This document shows positions 1 through 8,817 of a stretch of 64,000 bases of DNA, piece after piece. The stretch covers positions 114,946 through 178,945 of the forward strand of contig JAFYNM010000008.1 in NCBI GenBank assembly GCA_017549765.1, written 5' to 3'. Under the pieces are notes generated by a model. That model worked only from the letters and a program-made list of their open reading frames with translations, made no database searches and was not told where the DNA came from. A program made the translations under genes and the position numbers. The stretch comes from Bacteroidales bacterium. GTDB taxonomy: Bacteria; Bacteroidota; Bacteroidia; Bacteroidales; WCHB1-69. Position 1 is the first letter of the stretch. Every line of letters begins with the position of its first letter.

Positions 1-564
1 AGGCATGGTGCGATCGTTGTAGGTAATGTTAGTGATATCCAACGCATCGCTCAGCAGGAAACCGGCGTCAGTGAACAAGGTGCCCTCCGTGTCAAACATC
101 CGCTGGGCGAAGTCGTCCCGGCTGTCTGGATCGTCCTTGCTCTCTTGGAAAGCGTCTCGGATTTTGTCGGTCAACAAGTTGATATCTTTCCCGAAAAGCT
201 TCATGAAAGCATTCGTAACCCCTTGTTCGTAGAGGGAGTCGGGAATCATGTAGGAGAACAGGGTGTCGCTGCTCTGCACATCACCCCATTGGTAACGGCC
301 CATGTAGGTGAGGGCGGAGTATCCGTCAAGATACCACCAGTCGTGGGAGAGATAGGCACCTTTGAATTCATTTGGCAATACGGCGACAGCCACGCCCTTG
401 GCGTTGGTCTGCAACTGCTGCCCGTTTAGGACTAACTTGGCGCCTGCCAGCGGCTTGCCGGTCACGGCGTCGGAGACCTTGAAGATTTGCTTTACTTGTG
501 CCATGCCGGACAACATGCCGGCAACCAGCAACGTACATAACAGGAGGGGTCGAAAAGCTTTCAT
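1..564 (-). CDS. Secreted protein with carboxypeptidase-regulatory-like N-terminus, 3' end outside the window
   Basis: The reading frame is open from an ATG at 564 to the window edge, 188 codons with no stop, so the C-terminus is missing. Residues 1-23 form a signal peptide ending in a GMAQ-like cleavage site. Residues about 25-60 (KVSDAVTGKPLAGAKLVLNG) look like the small Ig-like carboxypeptidase-regulatory fold that opens many Bacteroidota surface proteins. The rest is rich in Asp, Trp and Tyr and was not recognised. A TAnnTTTG element lies 33 bases upstream on the same strand. The protein may carry a C-terminal sorting domain beyond the edge, which cannot be seen here. Confidence 0.75.
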   Translation of the reverse strand, partial: MKAFRPLLLCTLLVAGMLSGMAQVKQIFKVSDAVTGKPLAGAKLVLNGQQLQTNAKGVAVAVLPNEFKGAYLSHDWWYLDGYSALTYMGRYQWGDVQSSDTLFSYMIPDSLYEQGVTNAFMKLFGKDINLLTDKIRDAFQESKDDPDSRDDFAQRMFDTEGTLFTDAGFLLSDALDITNITYNDRTMP

Positions 565-596
565 ACGGATAATGATGATTGATTTGAATAATGCGG

Positions 597-604
597 CAAA
601 GATA
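597..604 (-). promoter_or_regulatory. TAnnTTTG promoter element (TATCTTTG) for the leftward gene starting at 564
   Basis: The reverse complement reads TATCTTTG, the Bacteroidota -7 consensus, 32 bases before the ATG. Confidence 0.6.
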
Positions 605-721
605 ATAACTTTATTTATTTTTAGGATGCAAAAAATACGAAAGGTTGCAGCCGTCACTTTTTTATTTTGGTTGTAAAAAATCCACCCGATGTTTTTATGC
701 CTCCATCCGCTGAAAATTGTG

Positions 722-729
722 TATTTTTG
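722..729 (+). promoter_or_regulatory. TAnnTTTG promoter element (TATTTTTG) for mpl
   Basis: Exact match to the Bacteroidota -7 consensus, 27 bases before the mpl ATG at 757. The downstream DUF1573 gene starts only 28 bases after mpl and probably shares it. Confidence 0.65.
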
Positions 730-756
730 CCGTCTTGTTGAAAAAATCATGACCCT

Positions 757-2121
757 ATGAAAGTCCATTTTATCGCTATCGGAGGCAGCGCCATGCACAA
801 CCTGGCCATTGCCCTCCACCTCAAAGGCTACGAGGTGACCGGCTCTGACGACGAGATCTTCGAACCCGCCAAAGGCCGTCTGGCCAAATATGGTATCCTG
901 CCTGACACCATCGGTTGGGATCCCGACAAACTGACTCCCGACCTTGACGCCGTCATCCTGGGCATGCACGCCCGTATCGACAACCCCGAACTGATCAAAG
1001 CCAAAGAACTGGGTCTCAAGATCTATTCCTACCCAGAATACCTCTATGAGCAAAGCAAAGACAAAGTGCGCATCGTGGTGGGCGGAAGTCACGGCAAGAC
1101 CACCATTACCTCTATGATCATCCATGTGCTGCAACAGAACCATATTGAATGCGATTATATGGTGGGTGCCCTGCTCGACGGCTTCGAGGTGATGGTACGC
1201 CTCTCCGAGACGGCCAAAGTGATGGTCATCGAGGGCGACGAGTACCTGACATCCCCCATCGACCGCCGTCCCAAGTTCCATCTATACCAGCCTACCATCG
1301 GCATCATCAGCGGCATCGCCTGGGACCATGTCAATGTCTTTCCGACCTTCGACATCTATGTGAAACAGTTCGAGATATTCGCCAATATGATCCCTTCCGA
1401 CGGTCAGTTTATCTATTGCGAGGATGACAAGACTCTCTGCGAGGTGGCGGAAAAGATACAACAGGCGCCTCGCCAGCCCTATGGCGTGCACCCCTATCAT
1501 ATCAAGGACAGCGTCACCTACCTCGACACCCCGTACGGCGAATTCCCGCTCCAGATCTTCGGCAAGCATAACCTGACAAATCTCAACGCAGCGCGCTATG
1601 CCTGTATGGCCGCCGGCGTCTCCGAAGAAAACTTCTATAAAGCGATCTCCACGTTCAAGGGGGCTTCCAAACGCCTGGAACTGGTAGTCAAAAAAGACTC
1701 TTTCGTGATGTATAAAGACTTCGCCCATTCACCTTCCAAACTCAAAGCCACCGTCTCTGCCGTCCGGGAGCAATATCCCGACCATCATCTCATCGCCTGT
1801 ATGGAACTCCATACCTTCAGCAGCCTGACGGAACAGTTCCTGACACAATATGCCGGCGCCATGGATGAAGCCGATGAGGCTATTGTCTATTTCTCCCCCG
1901 AAGCGATACGCCACAAACGTCTTCCTGAGTTGACCGAGGATATGGTTCTCCGCGCTTTCGGCCGCCCCGACCTGACTGTCATGACAGATTCCCAAGCCCT
2001 CCAAAATAAACTTCTCGCCATCCCGACAGTCAGTACCGTTCTCTTGATGATGTCGTCAGGAGATTTTAATGGAATTAATCTGAATAATCTAGGTGAAAAA
2101 ATTATATCTTTGCCGCTCTAA
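757..2121 (+). CDS. mpl: UDP-N-acetylmuramate:L-alanyl-gamma-D-glutamyl-meso-diaminopimelate ligase (Mpl-type Mur ligase)
   Basis: This 454-residue cytoplasmic Mur ligase is expected to join recycled murein tripeptide to UDP-MurNAc. It has the MurC/Mpl order of domains: an N-terminal Rossmann domain with GGSAMHNLA at 9-17, the central ATP site with GGSHGKTT at 109-116, and a C-terminal domain from about 310. The N-terminal GSAMHNLA in place of the MurC GIGG-SG pattern, and the length, point to Mpl rather than MurC. The next gene begins 28 bases downstream on the same strand. MurC is the alternative call but is less likely. Confidence 0.85.
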   Translation: MKVHFIAIGGSAMHNLAIALHLKGYEVTGSDDEIFEPAKGRLAKYGILPDTIGWDPDKLTPDLDAVILGMHARIDNPELIKAKELGLKIYSYPEYLYEQSKDKVRIVVGGSHGKTTITSMIIHVLQQNHIECDYMVGALLDGFEVMVRLSETAKVMVIEGDEYLTSPIDRRPKFHLYQPTIGIISGIAWDHVNVFPTFDIYVKQFEIFANMIPSDGQFIYCEDDKTLCEVAEKIQQAPRQPYGVHPYHIKDSVTYLDTPYGEFPLQIFGKHNLTNLNAARYACMAAGVSEENFYKAISTFKGASKRLELVVKKDSFVMYKDFAHSPSKLKATVSAVREQYPDHHLIACMELHTFSSLTEQFLTQYAGAMDEADEAIVYFSPEAIRHKRLPELTEDMVLRAFGRPDLTVMTDSQALQNKLLAIPTVSTVLLMMSSGDFNGINLNNLGEKIISLPL

Positions 2122-2149
2122 ATTTTAAAGCTCAAAAATTAAAAACATA

Positions 2150-3244
2150 ATGAAAAAATTAACCTTATTTTTAGCATTGTTGGTGTCATTCTGTATGATG
2201 AATGCCCAGCCGGAGATCAAGTTTGACTCTCAAACGTATGACTTCGGTAAAATCAAAGAAGAGGGTGGTAAGGTCACCGGCCGTTTCGAGTTTACCAATG
2301 TGGGTAACGAAGACCTGATCCTTGTCAATGTGAAACCAGGCTGTGGCTGCACCGCCGCCAACTATTCCAAGGAACCGATTGCTCCCGGCAAGAAAGGCTA
2401 TATCGAGGCTACCTATAACCCCTATAACCGTCCCGGCGCCTTCAACAAGAACATCCGCGTCACGACCAACGAACCCCGTTTCGAGCAAGAGAACGCCGTT
2501 CCGCACATGATCTTCATCAAAGGCGAAGTGCTGAAACGCCCCCCTACACAGTTTGAACAAGCCTATTATACCAATGGTAACGGCATGGCTCGTGTCAAAG
2601 TCGGCAGCGTGACCCATAATATGCTGAATACCGAGGTGGTGCGCGATACCTTCAAGGTTCGTAACTTCTGGGACAAGCCCGTCTCTTTCAAACTGGAACA
2701 AAAACAAGATTTCGTTACAGAAGTTTCCAGAAGCTTCGGCGAATCCCTGCAACCTGGCCAAGAAGGCTTTATTATCCTCCAATATGATGCTGGCAAACGT
2801 AACAGCTTCGGTCAGATGAAGGATATGGTGGTCTTTTTGACGAACGACTCTATCGAACCCAGAAAGAGCATCCATTATGCAGTCAACATCAAAGAAGACT
2901 TCTCCAAGTTGACGGACAAAGAACTGAAAATGGCACCTGCCGCCGTGTACAGCACCATTTCCTATGCCTTTGGCGATGTGCAGAAGAATACACAAAGCGT
3001 AGCCAAAATCACCATCAAGAATACGGGCCGCTCTCCGCTGTTGATTCGTCAAGTGGTCGCCAACTCCGGCTATTTCAAAGCCTCTTCCGATGTGCGTGAG
3101 GTGCCTGTTAATGGTACCGCCACCGTGACGGTCACATTCAAGGCTAGCAACAGACCCGGTATGCAGAAAGCGACTATCGAGGTGGTTACCAACGACCCTG
3201 CCAATCCTGTTCAGGTGATTGATGTGAATGCCAACATTCTGTAA
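2150..3244 (+). CDS. DUF1573 family secreted protein
   Basis: The 364-residue protein starts with a signal peptide (about 1-20, ending MNAQ). Residues 25-110 match the DUF1573 Ig-like fold, with the landmarks FDFGKI-like opening, a Cys-Gly-Cys-Thr turn (GCGCTAANY) and a P-x-x-P-G-K-K-G-x-I strand. Two further Ig-like units follow, the last near 280-364 (ITIKNTGRSPLLI). The family is common in Bacteroidota and has no assigned biochemical role. It follows mpl by 28 bases and is followed by a strong hairpin terminator, so the two probably form one transcript. Confidence 0.85.
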   Translation: MKKLTLFLALLVSFCMMNAQPEIKFDSQTYDFGKIKEEGGKVTGRFEFTNVGNEDLILVNVKPGCGCTAANYSKEPIAPGKKGYIEATYNPYNRPGAFNKNIRVTTNEPRFEQENAVPHMIFIKGEVLKRPPTQFEQAYYTNGNGMARVKVGSVTHNMLNTEVVRDTFKVRNFWDKPVSFKLEQKQDFVTEVSRSFGESLQPGQEGFIILQYDAGKRNSFGQMKDMVVFLTNDSIEPRKSIHYAVNIKEDFSKLTDKELKMAPAAVYSTISYAFGDVQKNTQSVAKITIKNTGRSPLLIRQVVANSGYFKASSDVREVPVNGTATVTVTFKASNRPGMQKATIEVVTNDPANPVQVIDVNANIL

Positions 3245-3265
3245 TAGAATTTTAGGATAAACAGA

Positions 3266-3300
3266 AAGAGAGACGTCATTTCGATGGCGTCTCTCTTTTT
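3266..3300 (+). terminator. Rho-independent terminator after the DUF1573 gene
   Basis: A 13-base-pair stem (AAAGAGAGACGTC with GGCGTCTCTCTTT, one G-U pair) closes a 7-8 base loop and runs into five T. The T-run overlaps the hflX stop codon on the other strand, so the hairpin sits exactly between two convergent genes and may act both ways. Confidence 0.8.
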
Positions 3301-4486
3301 AATATAGGAAGTTGTTGTACGGATAGATCTGGATATGCAGTTTCTTGATCTCTTCGTACAAGACTGCTTTCATCTCCGCAATGTTTTCCTTTGTCTTGGC
3401 AGAGACGAAAAGGGCCGTCTGATTGTTCTTGGCCATCCAGGAGGATTTCAACTCCTCTAAAGTGATGTTCTCTCTCGTCTTGGGAGTCAGGTCCTCGGGA
3501 TCCTTTTCAACCCAGGAATACTGATCTATCTTGTTGAAGATGATGATGGTGGGCTTGTTGGCCGCGTTGATCTCCGACAAGGTCTGGTTGACAACGGCAA
3601 TCTGCTCTTCAAACTCCGGATGGCTGATGTCCACCACGTGCAACAACAGGTCCGTCTCGCGAATCTCGTCCAAGGTGGACTTGAACGACTCCACCAGTCC
3701 GTGCGGCAGCTTCCGGATGAAGCCTACCGTGTCAGACAGGAGGAAGGGCAGATTCTCGATGACCACCTTGCGGACGGTGGTGTCCAGCGTGGCGAAGAGC
3801 TTGTTCTCAGCGAAGACGTCGGAGTTGCTCAAGAGGTTCATCATCGTGGATTTGCCCACGTTGGTATAGCCTACCAGCGCTACCCGGACAAACTTGTCAC
3901 GGTGCCCGCGCTGGGTGGTCTTCTGCTTGTCAATCTCTTTCAGACGCTTCTCCAGAAGTGATATTCTTTGCCGGATGATACGTCGGTCGGTCTCGATCTC
4001 CTTTTCACCTGGCCCGCGCATGCCGATACCACCGCGCTGCTTCTCCAAGTGCGTCCACATACCCGTCAGACGGGGCAACAGATATTTGTATTGAGCCAAC
4101 TCCACTTGTGTCTTGGCGTGGGCTGTCTGCGCCCGTGTGGCAAAGATGTCCAGGATAAGGTGCGTCCGGTCCATTACCTTGCAGCCCAACAGCTGCTCTA
4201 TGTTGCGCTGCTGCGAAGGACTCAACTCGTCATCTATCACCACCATGTCCACGTGGTTCTCATGCACATAGTCGGCCACCTCCCGGATCTTGCCGGACCC
4301 TAAATAGGTGCGTGGGTCAGGGTGCGACAGGTTCTGCGTGAAGCGCTTGACCTCACTGCCTCCCGCTGTCTCCACCAGGAATGCAAGCTCGTTGAGATAC
4401 TCATGCGTCTTCTCTTCCCCTACGTTGGGCGTGCATACGGCTACCAATACCGCACTCTCACTGGTGTCAACCACTTGGCTGTTCAT
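3299..4486 (-). CDS. hflX: GTPase HflX
   Basis: HflX is a ribosome-associated GTPase involved in rescuing stalled ribosomes under stress. The 395 residues show the family's N-terminal domain (DELSPSQQRNIE at 86-97), the HflX signature GGIGMRGPGEKEIETDRR at 152-169, and a G domain with G1 GYTNVGKS at 206-213, DTVGF for G3 and NKID for G4. The gene lies 4 bases after the glmS stop and is the last gene of a leftward operon. Confidence 0.93.
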   Translation of the reverse strand: MNSQVVDTSESAVLVAVCTPNVGEEKTHEYLNELAFLVETAGGSEVKRFTQNLSHPDPRTYLGSGKIREVADYVHENHVDMVVIDDELSPSQQRNIEQLLGCKVMDRTHLILDIFATRAQTAHAKTQVELAQYKYLLPRLTGMWTHLEKQRGGIGMRGPGEKEIETDRRIIRQRISLLEKRLKEIDKQKTTQRGHRDKFVRVALVGYTNVGKSTMMNLLSNSDVFAENKLFATLDTTVRKVVIENLPFLLSDTVGFIRKLPHGLVESFKSTLDEIRETDLLLHVVDISHPEFEEQIAVVNQTLSEINAANKPTIIIFNKIDQYSWVEKDPEDLTPKTRENITLEELKSSWMAKNNQTALFVSAKTKENIAEMKAVLYEEIKKLHIQIYPYNNFLY

Positions 4487-4490
4487 AAGG

Positions 4491-6341
4491 CTATTCTACG
4501 GAGACGGATTTAGCTAAGTTTCTAGGCTTGTCCACGTCGCAACCACGAATCAAGGCGACGTGGTAGGCTAACAGCTGCAACGGCACAGAAGCCACCAGCG
4601 GGGTAAGCAACTCCTCGGTGCGTGGGATCTCAATGCAGAACTTCGACATCCCCTTGACGGTGGTGTCTCCCTCCGTGACGATGGAGATGATGGTGCCCTT
4701 GCGTGCAATGACCTCCTGGATGTTGCTGACAATCTTGTCGTAGGTGAGCTGCTCCGTGGCAATGACGATGAGCGGCATGTGCTCGTCGATGAGCGCAATG
4801 GGACCGTGCTTCATCTCCGCTGCCGGATAGCCTTCCGCATGGATGTAGGAGATCTCTTTCAACTTCAGAGCACCTTCCAAGGCGACGGGGTAGTTGATGC
4901 CTCGTCCCAAGAAGATGGCGTTCGGGCGGGTGGCCACAAACTGGGCTATCTTCTGGATATGTTGCTCTTTGGCTAAGATGCGCTCTATCTTCTCCGGGAT
5001 GGACTCCAAGTCGTTGATCAGCTGGTGATACATGGACTTGGAGATGGTGCCTTTGCGCTGCGCCAGGCTCAAGGCCATCAGGGTCAATACCGTGACCTGT
5101 GCGGTGAAGGCTTTAGTGCTGGCCACACCGATCTCAGGTCCCGCGTGCGTGTAAGAGCCAGCCATGGTCTCCCGCGCCAGCGTGGAACCCACGACGTTAC
5201 AAATGCCGATGACCGTGGCCCCATGACGCTTGGCTAACTCTACCGCCGCCAAGGTGTCGGCAGTCTCGCCAGACTGCGATATGGCGATCAAGACATCGTC
5301 TTCATATAGGATAGGATCGCGATAGCGGAATTCGGAGGCGTATTCCACCTCAACCGGTATGCGGACCAGACTCTCAATCAGGTATTCGGCTACCAGTCCT
5401 GCATGCCAAGAGGTGCCGCAGGCAGCAATGATGAACCGTTTGGCATTCATCATCTTCTGCTCATATTCAATCAAACCACCCAAGGAAACGACCTCTTTCT
5501 TCAGGTTGATACGTCCGCGCATACTGTCGCGGATGGACTTCGGCTGTTCGAAGATCTCCTTGAGCATGTAGGTCTCAAAACCACCCTTCTCAATCTGGTC
5601 CAAAGTCATCTCCAATCGCTGATAGTGCGGATTCTTGAGCAACGCATGCTCGTCGCGGATGTTGCGGATGCGGAGCGGATTCTCCAAGGAGACTACCGCC
5701 ACGTCGCCATCTTCCAGATAGACGACCTTGTTGGTGTACTCCACAATGGGCGCGCCGTCAGAACCGATGAAGTACTCATTGTCTCCGACACCAATCAGCA
5801 ACGGACTGCCTTTCTTGGCCAGAATCAGCTGGTCAGGGTTGTCAACGGACAGGATGGCCAACGCATAGGTGCCCTCCACCCGGGAGAGTGCCAGCATGAC
5901 AGCCTCGTCCAAGGGGATGTTGTCCTTTTGCTGCACCTCTTTGATCAGGTGGACCAAGACTTCGGTGTCGGTGTCGCTCTGAAATACATAGCCGCGATTC
6001 TGGAGCTCTTTCTTCAAACTAAGATAGTTCTCGATGATGCCGTTGTGGATTAATGCCAGACTATGGTCTTCGGAGAGATGCGGGTGCGCGTTCTGCTCGT
6101 TGGGCTCCCCATGGGTGGCCCAGCGTGTGTGCGCTATGCCGGCATGCGCCGACGTGTCTTTGGTTAAACAATAATCTTCTAAGTCGGAAACCTTGCCGCG
6201 CTTCTTGTATAAGGTGATGCTGCCAGACTGCATCAAGGCTACTCCGGCACTGTCATAACCGCGGTATTCCAGTCTGTGAAGACCTTTCATCAGGATGGGA
6301 TAGGCTTCGTTGCTGCCTGTGTATGCCACAATTCCACACAT
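4491..6341 (-). CDS. glmS: Glutamine--fructose-6-phosphate aminotransferase (isomerizing)
   Basis: GlmS makes glucosamine-6-phosphate from fructose-6-phosphate and glutamine, the entry step to UDP-GlcNAc for peptidoglycan and LPS. The 616-residue protein opens with MCGIVAYTG, which places the catalytic Cys at position 2 after removal of Met. The glutaminase domain (1-220) is followed by two SIS sugar-isomerase domains (about 290-430 and 465-610) and the C-terminus ends KSVSVE, as in the family. I see no glmS ribozyme-like leader in the 58-base gap upstream; control by that riboswitch is mainly a Gram-positive feature. Confidence 0.97.
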   Translation of the reverse strand: MCGIVAYTGSNEAYPILMKGLHRLEYRGYDSAGVALMQSGSITLYKKRGKVSDLEDYCLTKDTSAHAGIAHTRWATHGEPNEQNAHPHLSEDHSLALIHNGIIENYLSLKKELQNRGYVFQSDTDTEVLVHLIKEVQQKDNIPLDEAVMLALSRVEGTYALAILSVDNPDQLILAKKGSPLLIGVGDNEYFIGSDGAPIVEYTNKVVYLEDGDVAVVSLENPLRIRNIRDEHALLKNPHYQRLEMTLDQIEKGGFETYMLKEIFEQPKSIRDSMRGRINLKKEVVSLGGLIEYEQKMMNAKRFIIAACGTSWHAGLVAEYLIESLVRIPVEVEYASEFRYRDPILYEDDVLIAISQSGETADTLAAVELAKRHGATVIGICNVVGSTLARETMAGSYTHAGPEIGVASTKAFTAQVTVLTLMALSLAQRKGTISKSMYHQLINDLESIPEKIERILAKEQHIQKIAQFVATRPNAIFLGRGINYPVALEGALKLKEISYIHAEGYPAAEMKHGPIALIDEHMPLIVIATEQLTYDKIVSNIQEVIARKGTIISIVTEGDTTVKGMSKFCIEIPRTEELLTPLVASVPLQLLAYHVALIRGCDVDKPRNLAKSVSVE

Positions 6342-6399
6342 GGTTCAATGGTGATGTTTGAGTTATGAATCTTACAATAGAATGGTTAAAGGCTTGATT

Positions 6400-7707
6400 C
6401 TAATAGGTAGAATAAGAAATCTCTAGACGTAGTCGTTGGTCGTTGGAAAGCCCGGTGCCGCCAATGATGAGACGGTTGGATCTGACACCCGAACCACGCA
6501 CGACAAGGTTGACGGAATTGGTGAGGGGACTGGTGCCAGACACTAACTGCTGCACATATTTGGTGATGCGAAAACGGTATTCATGTTTGGTCGCATCATA
6601 GGTGCCACCATAGTAACTGGCACTGGTGTAATAGTCGTCATCCGGCAGATAGGTGATCTTGCCGTCCTGCTTGATGCCTTGCAAGGTCAGGTTGACAGGA
6701 TGTACCAGGTATTGCTCGTCGGGAGAGAGGTCTTTGATAACCAACTCCGCCTTGTTGATGACAACCCGGTTGCCCAACGATTGGAAAGCATCTTGAAGAT
6801 AAGGGAAGGTGATGACCGTCTTGACACCGCCCGAGCCTTGCACGTAGAGCGTGGAGGTGCCCTCGTTTTGGTCGCCTGCCACTACCTCCTGCAGGAAGGA
6901 TGCACTCGTGGAGGCGTTGTAGTCATGACTGTAACGGGTGAAACGGACACCGTCGGAGCTGCACCCGATTTTGTATCGCAATCCCGTTTGGTCAGCATTG
7001 TGATAATATATCGTGATGCCGCTGAGCGAACTGGTCATACTGGTGAGCAAAGTATAGCCTGTGGTGCCGGTATGAGAGACGGCCGTGATGCACAAACCCT
7101 TCAGAAAAGATGAAAAGTTGTGGTTCATCTCATATTGATGGTTGAGCAGATACTGCCCAAAAGAATTGCTGAGAGGGATGCGGATGTGTGGACTGTAAAT
7201 GGCGGTGTCCACCACTACCTCTTGGTTGGGACGGATGGCATAGTCTGTCAGACTGTAGTTTAGCGGAGTGGGGTCGTAAGCCACCGTGTTGTTTTGATAA
7301 TAGTTGTGTTCCTTCAATAAGGATTCCGTCAACTGATGGATACGGATGCCGACGCGGGCATTGGTGTCGCCATAATAGCTGGCCAGCTGCAAGGTGAAGA
7401 TGCAGGAGTCGATGACCGGATTGGTACCGAAATTGACATTGTCGGCACTCATGGCGAGTTGCGTGTAGATGGAGGCCACTGTGGAACCGAAGACGGGGTC
7501 GTAAAGGTGCCCCACGATGTTGCCCGACAAATTTGTGGTGTTGATGGTGTCTTCTATAATGGAATAGGCCGATACCGTAATGGTGTCCGTGAAGTCAGTG
7601 CCGATCTGGCTGATGTCGCCTAAACCTATCGGGGAGTTCTGATTGGTGCAGCTTGGGAGAAGAGTTGCGAAAAGTAACAATAAACCGAAAAGATGGAACT
7701 TGTTCAT
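6400..7707 (-). CDS. DUF4270 family lipoprotein
   Basis: The 435-residue protein has a lipoprotein signal with the lipobox LLPSC and acylated Cys at 20. The body is beta-rich, with Ser/Thr and aromatic alternation and no catalytic motif. The DUF4270 call rests on the N-terminal region (NSPIGLGDISQIGTDFTDT), the length and its placement next to the half-length glycogen-synthase-like gene, an arrangement I recall from other Bacteroidales. Its start is directly adjacent to the stop of that gene (7707/7708), so the two are translated from one message. The role is unknown; it is expected to sit in the outer membrane. Confidence 0.75.
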   Translation of the reverse strand: MNKFHLFGLLLLFATLLPSCTNQNSPIGLGDISQIGTDFTDTITVSAYSIIEDTINTTNLSGNIVGHLYDPVFGSTVASIYTQLAMSADNVNFGTNPVIDSCIFTLQLASYYGDTNARVGIRIHQLTESLLKEHNYYQNNTVAYDPTPLNYSLTDYAIRPNQEVVVDTAIYSPHIRIPLSNSFGQYLLNHQYEMNHNFSSFLKGLCITAVSHTGTTGYTLLTSMTSSLSGITIYYHNADQTGLRYKIGCSSDGVRFTRYSHDYNASTSASFLQEVVAGDQNEGTSTLYVQGSGGVKTVITFPYLQDAFQSLGNRVVINKAELVIKDLSPDEQYLVHPVNLTLQGIKQDGKITYLPDDDYYTSASYYGGTYDATKHEYRFRITKYVQQLVSGTSPLTNSVNLVVRGSGVRSNRLIIGGTGLSNDQRLRLEISYSTY

Positions 7708-8529
7708 TTATTGGGCAGTTTTGTCGGATTCTATCAGTTGATCGTAAAATTCATCGTATAAATCCACATAATTGTCATCCTCAGGATGGAAAAGCGTCAA
7801 TTTCTGCAGCTTCTCAATGTAGGTGCAAAGACGTTTGCCCGTGCCTGGCGTGACACATACCGCATCGGAATAGTCTATGGCCGTCTGGATCAACTGGTCG
7901 TAGCCTGGATTGCGGAAATGGTTGAGGTTTGCCGTCGGGATGTTCGTCTGCTGCAATTTTTTCTTGAAATTGGTCGGGAACTTCTCTGTGAAGGAGTCCG
8001 GCATGATGGAGTAAACCAACTTGCTGTTCTGGAAAAGAGGATCGTCTTTATATACCGTCTTGATGAACAAGGGCACTAAGGCGGAAATCCAACCGATGCA
8101 ATGGATGACATCGGGGTCCCAGCCTAGTTTGCGCACCGTCTCGATCACACCCTTGGCATAAAAGATGCTTCTCGAGTCGTTGTCTGCATAAAAGACCTGG
8201 TTCTCATCGTAATAGGTGCTCTTGCGCTTGAAAAAGTCTTCACTGTCAATGAAATAAATCTGCATGCGCACGCTCTGCAACGAGGCTACCTTGATGATGA
8301 GCGGATGGTCGGTGTCCTCAATGATGATGTTCTGTCCCGACAACCGGATCACCTCATGCAACATGTGCCGATGATCATTCACACACCCGAATTTAGGCAT
8401 GAAAGTGCGGATCTCATTTTTGCGCTCTTGGATGCCCTGAGGGAGATAACGGCATATATTTGAAATGTAACCCTCTGGGAAATAGGGAAATATCTCGGAG
8501 GTCACATATAATATCTTTTTCTTCTCCAT
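7708..8529 (-). CDS. Half-length glycogen/starch synthase-like protein (GT5 N-terminal domain)
   Basis: The opening KKILYVTSEIFPYFPEGY resembles the start of GT5 glycogen synthases, in which this region binds ADP-glucose. At 273 residues it covers only the N-terminal Rossmann half of a normal synthase of about 470-480 residues; the C-terminal nucleotide-binding half is absent and no frameshift remnant follows, because DUF4270 starts at once. Such short proteins are widespread in Bacteroidales and are labelled glycogen synthase, though catalysis by a half enzyme is doubtful. A TAnnTTTG element 22 bases upstream suggests it is the first gene of the operon running to hflX. Confidence 0.7.
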   Translation of the reverse strand: MEKKKILYVTSEIFPYFPEGYISNICRYLPQGIQERKNEIRTFMPKFGCVNDHRHMLHEVIRLSGQNIIIEDTDHPLIIKVASLQSVRMQIYFIDSEDFFKRKSTYYDENQVFYADNDSRSIFYAKGVIETVRKLGWDPDVIHCIGWISALVPLFIKTVYKDDPLFQNSKLVYSIMPDSFTEKFPTNFKKKLQQTNIPTANLNHFRNPGYDQLIQTAIDYSDAVCVTPGTGKRLCTYIEKLQKLTLFHPEDDNYVDLYDEFYDQLIESDKTAQ

Positions 8530-8550
8530 AAGCTATATTTTTTTCAGCCG

Positions 8551-8558
8551 CAAAGATA
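8551..8558 (-). promoter_or_regulatory. TAnnTTTG promoter element (TATCTTTG) for the 8529-to-3299 leftward operon
   Basis: The reverse complement is an exact consensus match 21 bases from the first ATG, which implies a very short leader. Confidence 0.6.
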
Positions 8559-8601
8559 GCATTTTTTTTTTATTTTTTGGTGGCTGGAATTAAAAAAAAT
8601 G

Positions 8602-8609
8602 TATTTTTG
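8602..8609 (+). promoter_or_regulatory. TAnnTTTG promoter element (TATTTTTG) for tRNA-Leu
   Basis: It lies 12 bases before the mature tRNA 5' end, so the primary transcript has only a few extra bases. Confidence 0.65.
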
Positions 8610-8621
8610 CCGACCCTTAAA

Positions 8622-8705
8622 GCCCAGGTGGTGGAATTGGTAGACACGCTACTTTGAGGGGGTAGTGGGAGTACTCCCGTGCAAGTTCGACTCTTGTCCT
8701 GGGCA
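8622..8705 (+). tRNA. tRNA-Leu (GAG anticodon)
   Basis: The 84 bases fold as a class II tRNA. The acceptor stem is GCCCAGG (8622-8628) with CCTGGGC (8698-8704) and discriminator A at 8705. The anticodon arm CTACT/GGTAG holds a 7-base loop TTGAGGG, giving anticodon GAG for Leu codons CUU/CUC. A long variable arm (GTGGGAGTACTCCC) and the T arm with GTTCGAC are present. The CCA end is not encoded. A terminator hairpin follows 7 bases after the gene. Confidence 0.95.
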
Positions 8706-8711
8706 CATGAT

Positions 8712-8748
8712 AAAAGGCTCTTTATCTTGAAGATAGAGAGCCTTTTTT
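8712..8748 (+). terminator. Rho-independent terminator after tRNA-Leu
   Basis: A near-perfect stem of about 16 pairs (AAAAGGCTCTTTATCT with AGATAGAGAGCCTTTT, one mismatch) closes a TGA loop and ends in six T. Confidence 0.85.
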
Positions 8749-8817
8749 GTTGTATGAGCCACGGGATATGAGCACGTGTTACCGCGCGGGGTCATGATGT
8801 GTCCGAGTGCGTTACGC

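Noticed and set aside
6342-6399. glmS ribozyme or riboswitch leader
   Set aside because: The gap is 58 bases, lacks the ribozyme core, and glmS is internal to an operon.
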